Part shown: one piece after another, positions 8,752 through 16,639 of the stretch | Layout: each line of letters opens with the position of its first letter | How positions within the stretch are numbered: position 1 is the stretch's first letter | NCBI GenBank assembly: GCA_017640445.1 | Contig: JAEPQQ010000006.1 | Coordinates: forward strand, 49,371 to 94,896 | Length of the DNA stretch: 45,526 nucleotides | Reading direction: 5' to 3' | Source: Bacteroidia bacterium | GTDB lineage: Bacteria; Bacteroidota; Bacteroidia; NS11-12g; UBA9320 | The notes under the pieces: model-generated | Told to the model about the DNA's origin: nothing | Seen by the model: the letters and a program-made list of their open reading frames with translations, nothing else | Databases searched by the model: none | Made by a program: the position numbers and the translations under genes

Positions 8752-9534
8752 ATGATACAGCCGTTAGCCTACGTCAACCCCGAAGCTAAAATTGCTAATA
8801 ATGTAGTAGTAGAGCCCTTTGTTACCATTCACAAAAATGTGGAGATTGGCGAAGGTTCATGGATTGGTTCGAATGTAACCATCATGGAAGGTGCTAAAAT
8901 TGGTAAAAACTGTCGCATTTTCCCAGGTGCGGTGATTTCGGCAATTCCACAAGACTTAAAGTTTGATGGAGAAGACTCCGTGGTGGAAATTGGCGACAAT
9001 GTTACGATTCGTGAGTGTGTAACCATAAACCGAGGTACGAAAGCCTCCGGTTCTACCCGGGTGGGTAACAACTGTTTGATTATGGCTTATGTGCACATTG
9101 CCCACGATTGTATTGTTGGCGACAACGTTGTGTTGGCTAATGCAGTTCAGCTGGCAGGTCATGTAGAGATCGGTGATAACGCAATTCTTGGTGGACTTTC
9201 AGCGGTACACCAATTCGTAAAGATCGGGCCCCATGTAATGGTGTCGGGTGGATCGTTGGTACGAAAAGACGTACCCCCTTATACAAAGGCGGCTCGTGAA
9301 CCTCTCTCCTATGAAGGTGTAAATTCAATTGGGCTGCGTCGTAGAGGTTTTGAGTCAGAAAAAATTGCTGAGATACAAGAGATCTATCGAATGTTGTATC
9401 TAAGAGGTCTTAACAACGCCAAGGCCCTTGCGAAAATTGAGGCGGAGATGCCTGCCACGAAGGAGCGAGATGAAATTATTAGTTTCATTAAGAGTTCCGA
9501 CCGCGGTATTATGAAGGGATTCTTGTCTCGTTAA
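8752..9534 (+). CDS. lpxA: acyl-ACP--UDP-N-acetylglucosamine O-acyltransferase LpxA
   Basis: A 260-residue protein of standard length. Hexapeptide repeats (about 5-185) form the left-handed beta-helix, the catalytic histidine is in AYVHIAHDC, and the helical C-terminal domain starts at about residue 190 with the family pattern GVNSIGLRRRGF. It catalyses the first acylation of UDP-GlcNAc for lipid A. It lies 12 bases after lpxC/fabZ and one base before the ABC ATPase gene, so all are probably co-transcribed. lpxD, lpxC/fabZ and lpxA give nearly the complete early lipid A pathway in one run. Confidence 0.98.
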   Translation: MIQPLAYVNPEAKIANNVVVEPFVTIHKNVEIGEGSWIGSNVTIMEGAKIGKNCRIFPGAVISAIPQDLKFDGEDSVVEIGDNVTIRECVTINRGTKASGSTRVGNNCLIMAYVHIAHDCIVGDNVVLANAVQLAGHVEIGDNAILGGLSAVHQFVKIGPHVMVSGGSLVRKDVPPYTKAAREPLSYEGVNSIGLRRRGFESEKIAEIQEIYRMLYLRGLNNAKALAKIEAEMPATKERDEIISFIKSSDRGIMKGFLSR

Positions 9535-9535
9535 T

Positions 9536-10168
9536 ATGCCTATTGAAATTGCTGTAGAAGGAGTCTCTAAACGATTCAAAAAAGATTGGATATTTCGGGG
9601 TGTTGAGCATCGCTTTGCACAAGGAAGCAAAACAGCCGTTTTAGGTAGAAACGGTAGTGGAAAATCAACTTTTCTCAAACTATTAACCGGTTATGTAGGC
9701 CTTTCTGAAGGTCTGGTTCAATGGACATTAAATGATGAAGCCCTGGATATGGCAAAATGGCACCACCACTTTTCCTATTGTGCCCCCTACCTGGAACTCA
9801 TAGAAGAATACAGCCTGGAGGAAAGCCTCCGATTTCACTTTGATTTAAAACCCCTTCGAAAAGAAATAACACTGGCCAGCGTTCTCGAAGATTCGGGTTT
9901 GGCTGCCCATATGAAAAAACCAGTTGGTCTGTTTTCAAGCGGTATGAAGCAACGTCTCAAGCTAATTCTGGCCCTTTGCTCTGATGTAGACGTATACTTT
10001 CTTGACGAACCATGCTCCAACCTGGATGAGGCCGGTATAGCCTGGTACCAGACCATGGTTGAATCGGTGAGTCAGGATAAGAGCCTTATTGTTGCGAGTA
10101 ACAGCAAGGTCGAATATTATTTCTGTGATCAGCAAATAGACATCCAGGGGTACAGGCCTACTTCATAA
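9536..10168 (+). CDS. ABC transporter ATP-binding protein
   Basis: A 210-residue single nucleotide-binding domain. Walker A GRNGSGKST is at about residues 38-46, the signature is the variant LFSSGMKQRL (FSSGM in place of LSGGQ), and Walker B plus D-loop is VYFLDEPCSNLD. The short length and signature resemble ABC-2-type export ATPases or CcmA-like proteins. No permease is adjacent, so its partner and cargo are unknown. It begins one base after the lpxA stop. From memory, efp often follows lpxA in relatives, so this position is variable. It overlaps the convergent GT-C gene by 11 bases at the 3' end. Confidence 0.9.
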   Translation: MPIEIAVEGVSKRFKKDWIFRGVEHRFAQGSKTAVLGRNGSGKSTFLKLLTGYVGLSEGLVQWTLNDEALDMAKWHHHFSYCAPYLELIEEYSLEESLRFHFDLKPLRKEITLASVLEDSGLAAHMKKPVGLFSSGMKQRLKLILALCSDVDVYFLDEPCSNLDEAGIAWYQTMVESVSQDKSLIVASNSKVEYYFCDQQIDIQGYRPTS

Positions 10169-11453
10169 GCCCTTTTACATCGAGAAACACCTCCCAATAC
10201 GTATCCTTATCCATGGAATCCCAATGGATGATCATGCGTCTGTACTGATACGTTTGAAACTGGCAGAATAAAACCAACACCAAAAGTACTGAGATGGTTG
10301 TACGTTTTAACCACTTGACTTTTATAGCGTTTAACAGGAAAGCCAGTGGTATGGCAAAAACAAACATATAGTCGAGATAAACCCGCGACGAAAAGCTTCC
10401 ACCGTAATACCAATTCCACCAACTGCTAAGAATGTAGGTTAGCAAGCCAAAGAAAACCAAACTTCCCAGGGCTTGCCACACATTGACCCTTGCCCATGGC
10501 CATATGCCTAAAAGAGCAATCAAGGTGATGGGTGTATAAATGAACAACCCTTTTTTGTAACTAAAGAGGATATTGAAAATCTCTGGGCTGGCAAAATTAA
10601 AGCCCTCTTCCTCATACGAATAGATCAAATAATGGTCCGTTTGAATCTTATAAACCACCAATTGAAGAGCAACCACGGCCAATGCCAGTAGCACTCCGGT
10701 AATCAGACTGGGTTTCTTAAACAGCTCAACAAACGCCTTCCAGAAACTCCGTAGATTGGGAAACAGAAAAGGTATGCAGGCCAGTATGATGCCATTTGCC
10801 GGTCGGATAAGTACAATTAACCCCACCAATAAACCCGTTAGAATCATAGACAGTTTACCAGTTTTACTCCATTTTAGGACCAACCAGACAAACCATGAAA
10901 TGAAAAAGACGGAATATACGTGCGATACGGCAGGCTCACTTACCACATAGTAGTACCAGTTGGTGCCAAACACCAAAACGGGTAACACCAGTGCTATAAC
11001 GCCCTTTTGAATACCAAAGAACTCCAGGATCTTAACAAGGATCAGCAAACTCAGTAGCAGAAATACAATCGCCGCTATGCTTATGGAGACGTTATATGGC
11101 TTGGAATATCCATCCGCCGGATAGTCTGAGTTTTTTGCGTACACATGCGCCCCCAGAAAGAAAGGCATCATGGGAATAGCGGTACCACAGTAGTATTTAT
11201 TCAGGGTTTTACCGTTGTATTGCTTACGGTAGTCGTAAATAAAATTGGGATTGAAGTATTTACCGGCTTCCAACGAATCATAGAAACCAAAGTTGAGGTC
11301 ATCGTAGATAAAAACAGCGGGCAAATGGGCATAATACCCCTTTCCATCCGCTTTAATGATACCAACGTGGTGGTCTCCGCTCCACATAATGTTTGCCGCC
11401 GACCATACGACCAGCGTCATAATCAAGGCAATGGAGGCGTAGATCGCGCGCAT
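10158..11453 (-). CDS. polytopic membrane protein, probable GT-C-fold glycosyltransferase
   Basis: A 431-residue integral membrane protein with about ten hydrophobic segments, the first at residues 4-22. An extracytoplasmic loop after the first segment is rich in acidic and aromatic residues ('IKADGKGYYAHLPAVFIYDD', about 34-53), as in GT-C enzymes that use polyprenyl-phosphate sugars. It follows a DPM1-like GT2 gene by only six bases; that pairing (a GT2 making polyprenyl-phosphate-sugar and a GT-C using it) supports the call. The acceptor is unknown: cell-surface glycan, lipid A and secreted glycoproteins are all possible. The class is assigned by topology and context rather than by a strong motif. 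Confidence 0.7.
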   Translation of the reverse strand: MRAIYASIALIMTLVVWSAANIMWSGDHHVGIIKADGKGYYAHLPAVFIYDDLNFGFYDSLEAGKYFNPNFIYDYRKQYNGKTLNKYYCGTAIPMMPFFLGAHVYAKNSDYPADGYSKPYNVSISIAAIVFLLLSLLILVKILEFFGIQKGVIALVLPVLVFGTNWYYYVVSEPAVSHVYSVFFISWFVWLVLKWSKTGKLSMILTGLLVGLIVLIRPANGIILACIPFLFPNLRSFWKAFVELFKKPSLITGVLLALAVVALQLVVYKIQTDHYLIYSYEEEGFNFASPEIFNILFSYKKGLFIYTPITLIALLGIWPWARVNVWQALGSLVFFGLLTYILSSWWNWYYGGSFSSRVYLDYMFVFAIPLAFLLNAIKVKWLKRTTISVLLVLVLFCQFQTYQYRRMIIHWDSMDKDTYWEVFLDVKGLMK

Positions 11454-11459
11454 GGAGGC

Positions 11460-12182
11460 TTATTTACTCCAAAGGTTGTATTTGGCTATACACCAAAGTG
11501 CTCTAAAGCCGTCTTTCCAACCGATTTTCTTCCCGTCTTCATACGTTCTGCCGTAATACGAGATACCAATTTCATAGATACGTACCTTGGGAATACGAGA
11601 TATCTTGGCCGTCACTTCAGGTTCAAAACCAAATCGCTTTTCCTTCAGGTTAAGCGATTGGATCATTTCGCGCTTAAATACCTTATAACACGTTTCCATG
11701 TCGGTGAGGTTTAGGTTGGTAAACGCGTTCGACAATAAGGTTAGAAACTTGTTTCCGATGGTGTGCCAGAAAAACAGGATTCGATGCGGCTTACCACCCA
11801 TAAAACGAGAACCGTACACAACGTCGGCTTCTCCTTCTTCAAGCGGTTTGAGCAAATCGTTGTACTCAAACGGATCGTATTCGAGGTCGGCATCCTGAAT
11901 CAGTACGTATTTACCCGTTGCTCCGGCAATACCGGTATGCAAAGCAGCTCCTTTCCCCTGGTTTACGGTGTGGTCCAGTAACCGGATGTCGAGGTTGGGA
12001 TTCTCTGCTTTATAGCGTTGCACGGCATCAGAAGTGTCGTCTGATGAACAGTCGTTTACAATGATGATCTCTTTTTCAAGATTGTTCATCAATTCCACGT
12101 CCCGAACCTTGTCCAGAATGAGATGAATTGTTTTGCCCTCGTTATAGGCAGGAATTACAATGGAAACTGCGTTCTTTGTCAT
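11460..12182 (-). CDS. GT2 family glycosyltransferase, DPM1/polyprenyl-phosphate mannosyltransferase-like
   Basis: A 240-residue GT-A-fold enzyme. It starts [11 protein letters not shown], has [11 protein letters not shown], and a metal-binding QDADLEYD motif at about residues 90-97, followed by [10 protein letters not shown]. It ends without multiple membrane helices, so it resembles the soluble DPM1/ppm1 type that moves a sugar from a nucleotide donor to a polyprenyl phosphate at the inner membrane face. The ATG at 12182 is preferred; a longer frame to 12203 would run into the divergent promoter. It is followed by the GT-C gene after six bases. Divergent from mnmD with only 24 bases between starts. 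Confidence 0.88.
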   Translation of the reverse strand: MTKNAVSIVIPAYNEGKTIHLILDKVRDVELMNNLEKEIIIVNDCSSDDTSDAVQRYKAENPNLDIRLLDHTVNQGKGAALHTGIAGATGKYVLIQDADLEYDPFEYNDLLKPLEEGEADVVYGSRFMGGKPHRILFFWHTIGNKFLTLLSNAFTNLNLTDMETCYKVFKREMIQSLNLKEKRFGFEPEVTAKISRIPKVRIYEIGISYYGRTYEDGKKIGWKDGFRALWCIAKYNLWSK

Positions 12183-12206
12183 TTTGAAACGGCAAAGAAA
12201 CACAAT
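12183..12206. promoter_or_regulatory. 24-base divergent start region
   Basis: The minus-strand GT2 start and the plus-strand mnmD start are only 24 bases apart. TTTCTTTG on the minus strand (12200-12193) is near the -7 consensus and would give a leader of about five bases. For mnmD, TCATTTTG at 12179-12186 is a candidate and overlaps the GT2 start codon. The two promoters therefore overlap each other's 5' ends. Confidence 0.4.
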
Positions 12207-12905
12207 ATGAACGAGAAATCAGGTAAGGCATTCAACGATTCAGATCACCTTGATCGACACCTGGTTTTTACCGACGACGGCTCCACTTCGCTGGAGATAC
12301 CCGGAATGAGTGAAATGTATCACAGTCGCAAAGGAGCCATTAAAGAATCACAGCACGTTTACATAGAACACGGACTGCACCACGCAGACAATAAATCGAT
12401 TCAGATTTTAGAGATTGGCATGGGAACAGGCCTGAATGTTTTTCTTACCTACCTCGACCTCGTAAAGAGTAGCGGAAGAACGTGTTGTTACCACAGTTTA
12501 GAGCCTTACCCGTTAAACGAGCAAGAATGGAGCAAACTGAACTACCACACCCTGCTCAATGCGGATGGCAAGCTTCTTGAAAAAATTCATTCTTCTGCCT
12601 GGGATACCGAAGTAGAACTGAATGAGCACTTTGTTTTGGTAAAGTATCGGGATTGGCTTGAGAACTTTGAGCCAGCTGTTTTGTACGACGTGATCTACTT
12701 CGATGCGTTTGCCCCAAACAAACAACAAAACCCCTGGCAGTTATCCAACGTTCAGAAGTGCTATGACGCCTTAAACAAAGGAGGTGTTTTGGTAACGTAT
12801 TGCTCACAAGGCAAGTTTAAACGGAACCTGCAAGCCGTTGGTTTTAATGTAACCAACCCGGAGGGCCCAATGGGGAAGCGTGAGATTACGGTTGCCTTTA
12901 AATAG
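12207..12905 (+). CDS. mnmD: tRNA (5-methylaminomethyl-2-thiouridine) methyltransferase-type protein MnmD
   Basis: A 232-residue protein. The SAM-binding motif EIGMGTGLN is at 69-77, the family-specific [12 protein letters not shown] (about 166-177) is present, and it ends with [11 protein letters not shown]. These match the methyltransferase half of MnmC (DUF752/Methyltransf_30), which finishes mnm5U34 in the wobble position of certain tRNAs. There is no fused FAD-dependent MnmC domain, as in the stand-alone MnmD form. The ATG at 12207 gives the family-like N terminus; the frame is open further upstream but that part overlaps the divergent GT2 gene. Confidence 0.92.
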   Translation: MNEKSGKAFNDSDHLDRHLVFTDDGSTSLEIPGMSEMYHSRKGAIKESQHVYIEHGLHHADNKSIQILEIGMGTGLNVFLTYLDLVKSSGRTCCYHSLEPYPLNEQEWSKLNYHTLLNADGKLLEKIHSSAWDTEVELNEHFVLVKYRDWLENFEPAVLYDVIYFDAFAPNKQQNPWQLSNVQKCYDALNKGGVLVTYCSQGKFKRNLQAVGFNVTNPEGPMGKREITVAFK

Positions 12906-12910
12906 GGCAC

Positions 12911-12941
12911 AAAAAAACCCGGACAAAACTGCCCGGGCTTT
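12911..12941 (-). terminator. intrinsic terminator between convergent mnmD and T9SS cargo gene
   Basis: The arms CCCGG (12918-12922) and CCGGG (12933-12937) form a stem that extends through A-T pairs with a one-base bulge. On the minus strand it is followed by a run of seven T (12917-12911), so it mainly ends the minus-strand cargo gene. On the plus strand the T run is short, and termination of mnmD there is weaker. Confidence 0.75.
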
Positions 12942-12960
12942 CGTTCGAAGTAATTGGTTA

Positions 12961-14259
12961 TTACTTAATTGTAAATTTCTTAGTTGCGGTGAAATCACCA
13001 GCAGTAATGGTGTAAAGGTAGATACCCTGGTTTAAGTTAGCAGTGCTAAATACCTCAGTATGCTCACCCGCTGGAAGAGAAGCAGAAACGCTTCCTACAC
13101 TCTTACCTACTAGGTCTACAACCTCAATAGTTACATCTTCTTGCTCACCAAGTGTAAATGGAATATTTACTTCAGAGTTGCTTCCTGCTGGGTTTGGATA
13201 TGCATTACCTAATCCGTAACCGTTTGAAGTCAATTCTTCAACTCCAACATTGTCAGAAGCCAATTTGAAAGCAGCGTAGATGTGTTGTCTGTCAACAACC
13301 CCTGGTGGGTTGTAAGGGAAGTACCACTCACCATTGTTGTAACGTTGGTTAACAAAGGCAAATACACCGTGAGACATAGTTGTATCCTGAAGGAATGCTG
13401 GGCTAGCAGCAGTACCTTGTCTGATCAATAAAGGCATGAAGGAGTTTACTTTAGTTTTCCCCTGGATCAAAGAATCGTTTACGATGGTGTCACCGAACGA
13501 GTAGCTCATACCGTGAGTAAACTTGATGGTAAACGCCGTTAGTCCGTTACGGTTTGTTTCACCAAGACCTGTAGCTACAGCCATTACTCCGCTAAATGAG
13601 TTAATTGAAGTGCTGTAGAAGTTTTCAGTTGATTCCGAAATAGGAATCTTGATTTCGTTGGTAGCGTCCGGGCTACTATTTGTAGCTGGGTCGTACGTAG
13701 GAGCAGCAGATCGACCTTGGTTCGACTGCCATACCAAAGGAGCTACGTCATCGTTGTTGAAAAACTGAATAGTAACTGTATCTACTGAACCTGGGTTTGC
13801 ATTGAAGTACTTGAAGAAGAACTGCAATGAATCTACCGTATATGCGTTGTGACGCGACAAAGGTGGTGTTTGTGGGATCAAAGCATAATGCTCACTCTTA
13901 GGGTCGAATACCTGACCTACACCAAATACACCGATGTGGCTTTTAGTTGGTGTACCATCGCCATCAAAAATCTGAACCGCGTTCGAATCGTTTGCGATTG
14001 AGTTTCCAGTGAAGTACGTATACGCCTCACCGTTTTCAGTAAGCGCGTTAATATAACTATACCATTCGCTAACCTCTAGTTTACCATGCTTTGACATCGC
14101 ATCGTATGTAAATAATCGGAGTTCCTCACCTGTGACCTCCATTTTCTTACCAAACACCGCATCATCGATGTTCTGGTCTGCGCTAACCTGTCCGTTTGCC
14201 AACAATGCACTAGTAGCAACAAATCCGGTAGCAAAAACTTTAGTAAATAAACTTTTCAT
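12961..14259 (-). CDS. secreted protein of unknown function with T9SS sorting domain
   Basis: A 432-residue protein with a signal peptide (residues 1-24, MKSLFTKVF then a hydrophobic core ending at NG-Q). The middle part has no family I recognise; it is rich in T, N and D, as extracellular beta-sandwich proteins are. From about residue 350 a type A T9SS C-terminal domain is clear (GNAYPNPAG, then GIYLYTITAG and FTIK at the end). The ATG at 14259 follows AAAGGAAAA and sits 23 bases from a perfect -7 box. With its own promoter and terminator and an apparent preference for codons such as GGT, GCT, AAC and TAC, it may be strongly expressed as a single-gene unit. A surface-exposed or released structural or binding protein is possible. 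Confidence 0.85.
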   Translation of the reverse strand: MKSLFTKVFATGFVATSALLANGQVSADQNIDDAVFGKKMEVTGEELRLFTYDAMSKHGKLEVSEWYSYINALTENGEAYTYFTGNSIANDSNAVQIFDGDGTPTKSHIGVFGVGQVFDPKSEHYALIPQTPPLSRHNAYTVDSLQFFFKYFNANPGSVDTVTIQFFNNDDVAPLVWQSNQGRSAAPTYDPATNSSPDATNEIKIPISESTENFYSTSINSFSGVMAVATGLGETNRNGLTAFTIKFTHGMSYSFGDTIVNDSLIQGKTKVNSFMPLLIRQGTAASPAFLQDTTMSHGVFAFVNQRYNNGEWYFPYNPPGVVDRQHIYAAFKLASDNVGVEELTSNGYGLGNAYPNPAGSNSEVNIPFTLGEQEDVTIEVVDLVGKSVGSVSASLPAGEHTEVFSTANLNQGIYLYTITAGDFTATKKFTIK

Positions 14260-14282
14260 TAATTTTCCTTTATTGTTTTTTG

Positions 14283-14290
14283 CAAAAATA
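14283..14290 (-). promoter_or_regulatory. -7 promoter box for the 12961 cargo gene
   Basis: TATTTTTG on the minus strand (14290 to 14283) matches TAnnTTTG exactly and lies 23 bases upstream of the ATG at 14259. The predicted leader is about 18 bases and includes AAAGGAAAA. Confidence 0.65.
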
Positions 14291-14354
14291 TACTTTACTT
14301 CAAATGTACGGAAGAAAATCATCGACACATGTCAGAATGCCGTAAACGTTGCAT

Positions 14355-15062
14355 TTAATCTATGTCACCTTGCATGGGCCGAATCAGAATTTCTTCAACA
14401 ACCGCCTCTCGTGGAAGGGAATAGGTGGAATACACCATAGAAGCCAGTGAATCTGCATCGATAAACCGTGAGGCAGGAAGCTCTGTTCCTTTCCAAGAAT
14501 TGGTTAGCGTAGCTCCCGGTAACACAGCCGTAACCTTTACTTCATCTTCTTTGAGTTCCTCTCTCAACACCTTGGTAAGTCCTAACTGCGCATACTTCGA
14601 TATAGAGTATGAACCTCCATTTATATAAGGTGTGATACTCGCTACTGAACAAATGTTGAACAAATGTCCCTTCGATGACTGTTTTAAATAAGGTATGGCC
14701 AACCGGCTAAAGTGATACGATGCGTTCAGGTTAGTTTCCATGGTAGCGGTAAATGTTTCCTCATCTTCTTCCTGAATCTTGCCTGGAATAAAAATACCCG
14801 CATTGTTCACCAAAACATCTACCCCATTCAGCTTTTCAACGACGTTAGAAAAGAACTCCTTAATCGACGAAAGTTCTCGTACATTACACGATGCCACATA
14901 ATGCGGTACACCAATTTGGTTGAGCTCCTGAACAAGTAGGTCGATCTTCTCTTTATCTCTTCCACATATTGCAACGGCATATCCTTCTCTGGCAAATCGC
15001 AGTGCGATGGCCTTACCAATACCTCGGGTCCCCCCAGTAACCAAAACTGTTTTCCTATCCAT
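14355..15062 (-). CDS. SDR family NAD(P)-dependent oxidoreductase
   Basis: A 235-residue classical short-chain dehydrogenase. The cofactor motif TGGTRGIG is at about residues 9-16, NNAG is near 83, the catalytic serine is in ICSVAS, and YSISK supplies Tyr and Lys. TGG and the R in TRGIG suggest NADP(H) preference. It is cytoplasmic; the substrate cannot be told from sequence (3-oxoacyl-ACP reductase-like and sepiapterin reductase-like enzymes both look similar). The ATG at 15062 is favoured because the upstream GTG at 15083 would lie almost on the transcription start predicted by the box at 15099-15092. Divergent from mlaE. Confidence 0.92.
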   Translation of the reverse strand: MDRKTVLVTGGTRGIGKAIALRFAREGYAVAICGRDKEKIDLLVQELNQIGVPHYVASCNVRELSSIKEFFSNVVEKLNGVDVLVNNAGIFIPGKIQEEDEETFTATMETNLNASYHFSRLAIPYLKQSSKGHLFNICSVASITPYINGGSYSISKYAQLGLTKVLREELKEDEVKVTAVLPGATLTNSWKGTELPASRFIDADSLASMVYSTYSLPREAVVEEILIRPMQGDID

Positions 15063-15091
15063 TATTATGCGCTTTATATCCACATTTTGGG

Positions 15092-15099
15092 CAAATCTA
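15092..15099 (-). promoter_or_regulatory. -7 promoter box for the SDR gene
   Basis: TAGATTTG on the minus strand (15099 to 15092) is an exact TAnnTTTG match, 30 bases from the ATG at 15062, giving a leader of about 25 bases. Confidence 0.6.
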
Positions 15100-15156
15100 G
15101 TTGAATAAATCTTTGCTCTTGTTTTAAACCGATATATTTACCGCTGCAAAATAAAC

Positions 15157-15894
15157 ATGCAGATATTTAATCACTTTGGCAGCTACTTATTGTTCCTGCG
15201 GCGGATGATATCAAGGCCCGAGAAACTCTCGGTTTATTGGGAGCGGACCTTGCTGGAAATGAAGAATATAGGTGCTGGCTCTCTTGCCATTGTTGCTATT
15301 ATTGCAGTATTTCAAGGAGCGGTAACCACGCTTCAGATTGCCTATCAGTTAGTAAGCCCCCTTGTAGCAAATCCCGTTATTGGTTCAATTGTAAGCGACT
15401 CCTCTATGTTGGAGCTTGCCCCTACCATCACGTGTTTGGTTCTCGCCGGAAAAGTTGGTTCTCACATTGCTTCGGAAATCGGTACCATGAAGGTGAGCGA
15501 GCAAATTGATGCGCTGGACATTATGGGCATAAATGCACCGGCATTTGTTGCTCTACCTAAGATCATTGCCGGGGTTATAATGGTACCTTGCCTCATTATT
15601 ATCTCCATTTTTTTAAGTAATCTCGGTGGTATTCTTGCGGGACATGCCAGCGGCATTCTTACTCCGGATGAATTTATACAAGGTGCTCGTGAGAGTTTCT
15701 TACCGTTTAACCTTGCGTTTTCGCTTATCAAGGCATTTGTATATGCCTTCATAATAACCTCCGTATCGTCGTTTCACGGCTATAAAACGGAAGGAGGAGC
15801 ACTGGAAGTTGGTCACAGCAGTACGCGGGCAGTAGTGTATAGCGCCGTACTCATACTTTTCTCGGATTACTTACTTACTCAATTACTTCTATAG
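15157..15894 (+). CDS. mlaE: MlaE-family lipid ABC transporter permease
   Basis: A 245-residue inner-membrane protein with about five hydrophobic segments. Family-specific stretches are visible: FQGAVTTLQ, LAGKVGSHIASEIGTMKVSEQIDAL (the conserved cytoplasmic coupling region, about 97-121) and VSSFHGYKTEGGALEVG. MlaE forms the membrane channel of the Mla complex that moves phospholipids between inner and outer membranes. It is followed four bases later by its ATPase MlaF. No MlaD (MCE) gene follows, so the periplasmic subunit must be encoded elsewhere. Confidence 0.95.
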   Translation: MQIFNHFGSYLLFLRRMISRPEKLSVYWERTLLEMKNIGAGSLAIVAIIAVFQGAVTTLQIAYQLVSPLVANPVIGSIVSDSSMLELAPTITCLVLAGKVGSHIASEIGTMKVSEQIDALDIMGINAPAFVALPKIIAGVIMVPCLIIISIFLSNLGGILAGHASGILTPDEFIQGARESFLPFNLAFSLIKAFVYAFIITSVSSFHGYKTEGGALEVGHSSTRAVVYSAVLILFSDYLLTQLLL

Positions 15895-15898
15895 TCTG

Positions 15899-16630
15899 AT
15901 GATCGAATTGGTAGATATTCATAAATCGTTTGACGGTGTGGAAGTATTAAAAGGTATTTCTACCCGATTTGAACCCGGACAAACCAATCTCATTATTGGT
16001 GCCAGTGGTGGTGGTAAAAGTGTACTAATGAAAAGCATGGTAGGCTTGCTTACACCCACCAGCGGAAAAGTGGTATACGACGGAAGAAATTTTCACAGCC
16101 TTGACTATAAGGAAATTCGGCATGTTCGACGCGAAATTGGAATGCTGTTTCAGGGAAATGCATTGTTCGACAGTTATACCGTAGAGGAAAACATCGAATT
16201 TCCGCTAAAGATGTTTACCGACATGACCAAAGCCGAGCGTGTAGATCGTGTCAATTTCTGTCTTGAGCAGGTTCATCTCGAAGGCATCAACGCAAAATAC
16301 CCGGCCGAAATTAGCGGTGGAATGAAAAAGCGGGTTGGAATTGCACGAGCCATTGCTCTCGACATTAAGTACCTGTTCTGTGATGAGCCGAATTCGGGCC
16401 TCGACCCTATCACCTCCAGGGTGATTGACGAACTACTTCGTGAAATTACCTATGAATTCAACATGACCACCATCATCAATACCCACGACATGAAAACGGT
16501 GTTCGACATTGGTGATCACGTGGTATTTATTTACGAAGGAAAAAAGTGGTGGGAAGGAAAAAAAGAAGACGTACGTAAGTCAGACAATAAAGAACTCAAG
16601 GCATTCATCAATGCCTCATATTTTGAATAA
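15899..16630 (+). CDS. mlaF: MlaF-family lipid ABC transporter ATP-binding protein
   Basis: A 243-residue nucleotide-binding domain. Walker A GASGGGKSV is at about residues 34-42, the Q-loop is MLFQGNALFDS, the signature is ISGGMKKRVGIARA (about 139-152), and Walker B with D-loop is YLFCDEPNSGLDP. These match MlaF, including the family-typical ISGGM and NSGLDP. It powers MlaE. It starts four bases after mlaE and ends nine bases before the DPP11-like peptidase gene, so the three could be one transcript. Confidence 0.96.
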   Translation: MIELVDIHKSFDGVEVLKGISTRFEPGQTNLIIGASGGGKSVLMKSMVGLLTPTSGKVVYDGRNFHSLDYKEIRHVRREIGMLFQGNALFDSYTVEENIEFPLKMFTDMTKAERVDRVNFCLEQVHLEGINAKYPAEISGGMKKRVGIARAIALDIKYLFCDEPNSGLDPITSRVIDELLREITYEFNMTTIINTHDMKTVFDIGDHVVFIYEGKKWWEGKKEDVRKSDNKELKAFINASYFE

Positions 16631-16639
16631 TTAGAACAA

